Source of the DNA: Lichtheimia corymbifera B2541
Lineage: Eukaryota > Mucoromycota > Mucoromycetes > Mucorales > Lichtheimiaceae
Length of the DNA stretch: 64,000 bases
Assembly (NCBI GenBank): GCA_000697475.1
Contig: JNEU01001076.1
Span: forward strand, 62,001-126,000
Reading direction: 5' to 3'
The position numbers and the translations under genes were made by a program. This document shows, piece by piece, positions 62,646 to 64,000 of this stretch (position 1 is its first letter; each line of letters opens with the position of its first letter). The notes beneath the pieces were generated by a model. That model searched no databases, had not been told where the DNA came from, and was given only the letters and a program-made list of their open reading frames with translations.

Positions 62646-64000
62646 ATGGGCAGAAACAAAAACAACAACAATAATGGACCTGAAGCTGCACGTATGGCAT
62701 CGTGGGCAGGCTCCCAGTTTTCGTTAATGTCCCCCACCCCTGTTGAGCCCAATCACAATAACAAGAAACTTCTTGGATTCGGTGGTTCCTCTACCAAGGT
62801 CCTTACCATGATGGAATCTGGCTTGGAGACAATTGAGCACGATGATCTTAAGCAAGGTTCACTCTATATCGTCAAGATTAGAAACGTATCCGTGGCTCTC
62901 TTTGAAGGTAATATAAGCTATAACCTTGTAAATCATTGTGTCTCACCTCTTGTACTCTTCTAGGCTGGGATGACGACATGTGCTGCTTTGCTGTGCTTCG
63001 TAAGTTGTCTTTTTCTTTTCAATGCCTCAATTACTCATTATCATTCTAGGATCGGATTCAACACCGATGCGTTGGTCAGAAGCAAGGCAAGTGTTTCTCA
63101 CCCTGGGATCAAGGGATAGTGCTAATATAACTGGTTATAGATATATTCCCGGGGACTTTGATGCTTATGATGCATTTGATGAAGCTGGCAACCCACCTGT
63201 GCACCTATGGACTCGCCATCTCCGTGTCAATGTGCCCATCAATTGGTTTTCCATTTTTGAGGAAGCACGTCGTAAACAAAGAAATTGGATGAATGAACAA
63301 AATGAAGAAGAATATCATTATTATCCCGTGGAAGAGGATCAAGCCCCTGCTAACAATAAGCGTCGCAACAAGAAAAAGCAAGATGCTGCTGCCGCTGCTG
63401 CTGCCATGAATACACCTCCAGAAACTGACAAGTCTAGTAGCCGATCTGGATCAGGCGATGAAGATGCTGGCGAAGAGAATGCATCAGAAGATGAACAAGA
63501 TCACCATACGGAAAATGAAGATGAGGGTGATCAAGAAGATGCAGCATCTACTACCTCTGATACTCCAAAAGTAGCCACTCCTGCTGAATCACCAAAAACT
63601 CAAAAAGCCAACGCCACCACAACCACAGCTCCTATCAAGAACAACCGTGACCATACACCCAAAAAGGAGCAACATGTTGCCGCTGCTGCCACCCCTACTC
63701 CTCAACCGTATCAACAGCAGCAGCAGCAGGCTTTGGCACAACCACCACCACCACAACAACAACAGCAAGTCGTTAACAAGCCCATCAACAAGAGTGAGAT
63801 CCCAGTTCCATCTAGTCCCAAATATTTAAACACCCCACCAGCATCGCCTATCAATGCTTTGCCTTCTAATGCAACTGCTGCTGCTATCCAAGCAACACGC
63901 CAACAACAACAACAATCCTTTGAAAAGAATAATAACCTCTTTGGATCAACCGACTTTGCATTTCCTCACAATGAGACCCAATTCTCTATCCAAAGCAGTG
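62646..64000 (+). CDS. Unknown protein with low-complexity tail, cut by window end
   Basis: Exons so far: 62646..62907, 62964..62999, 63050..63086, 63141..>64000, phases closed. A short N-rich start is followed by a structured region of about 170 residues: LLGFGGSSTKVLTMMESGLE, LKQGSLYIVKIRNVSVALFEGWDDDMCCFAVLR, RWSEARYIPGDFDAYDAFDEAGNPP, VHLWTRHLRVNVPINWFSIFEEARRKQRNW. The rest is disordered: Asp/Glu/Ser-rich, then Pro/Gln-rich with AAA and QQQ runs, with SPKYLNTPPASP-type proline sites. No family recognised. Intron 3 (63087-63140) requires a GC donor (GCAAG|GCAAGT). The gene continues past 64000. Confidence 0.7.

Overview
The window is nuclear DNA of a filamentous fungus, most likely an early-diverging mould of the Mucoromycota (Mucorales-like). 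The signs are dense genes with many short introns (about 50-100 nt, a CTAAC/CTGAT-type branch point just before the acceptor), pyrimidine-rich leaders, A/Q/H-rich low-complexity tracts, and typical fungal housekeeping proteins. Nothing is prokaryotic: no operons, no Shine-Dalgarno sites, no CRISPR array. Exon boundaries below were worked out by hand from splice motifs, reading phase and family alignment remembered from general knowledge.

Layout, left half. A small PPxY/CaaX protein (1.4-1.9 kb), a RING+RRM protein (3.4-5.4), MTA phosphorylase (5.6-6.5, minus), mitoribosomal uS14 (7.2-7.5, minus), ATP synthase assembly factor Atp11 (7.7-8.9), ESCRT-III protein Ist1 (9.1-10.2, minus), the isoprenylcysteine methyltransferase Ste14 (10.5-11.6), UDP-glucose 4-epimerase (13.3-14.6), a secreted two-LysM protein (15.1-15.8, minus), EF-1alpha (17.6-19.2), ribosomal uL14 (19.7-20.3, minus), a small acidic membrane protein (21.0-21.4), ribosomal eL8 (21.9-22.9), a Vps68/TMEM50 protein (23.3-24.2), a RasGAP (24.5-27.5), the tRNA ac4C adaptor Tan1 (27.8-28.9) and a 1,699-residue DUF3712 membrane protein (29.1-34.4, minus).

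Right half. A gene-poor stretch of about 4 kb (34.4-38.5) leads into the most unusual object: a 5,945-bp non-LTR retrotransposon (38,514-44,458, minus) with one intact 1,753-codon ORF carrying N-terminal zinc fingers, reverse transcriptase, a CCHC knuckle and a restriction-like endonuclease. It sits exactly at the 3' end of a tRNA-Glu(CUC) gene and is bracketed by a perfect 22-bp duplication of the 3' end of that tRNA. It looks like a tRNA-targeting R2-type element whose first bases supply a new Pol III terminator for its host tRNA. Further right lie EMC10 (45.7-46.6, minus), a four-TM protein (47.1-48.2), an unrecognised intron-rich gene (48.4-49.8), mitoribosomal mL54 (50.6-51.1), a PSI-loop inositol transporter (52.1-54.3), UreF (54.5-55.3), a homeodomain factor (56.4-57.8), alanyl-tRNA synthetase (58.3-61.6, minus) and the start of a gene cut by the window edge (62.6-64.0).

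Functionally this is a normal euchromatic gene neighbourhood (translation, mitochondrial biogenesis, endosomal sorting, prenyl-protein maturation, Ras control) interrupted by one apparently young, intact site-specific retroelement. Five introns in four genes are best explained by GC-AG rather than GT-AG splicing.
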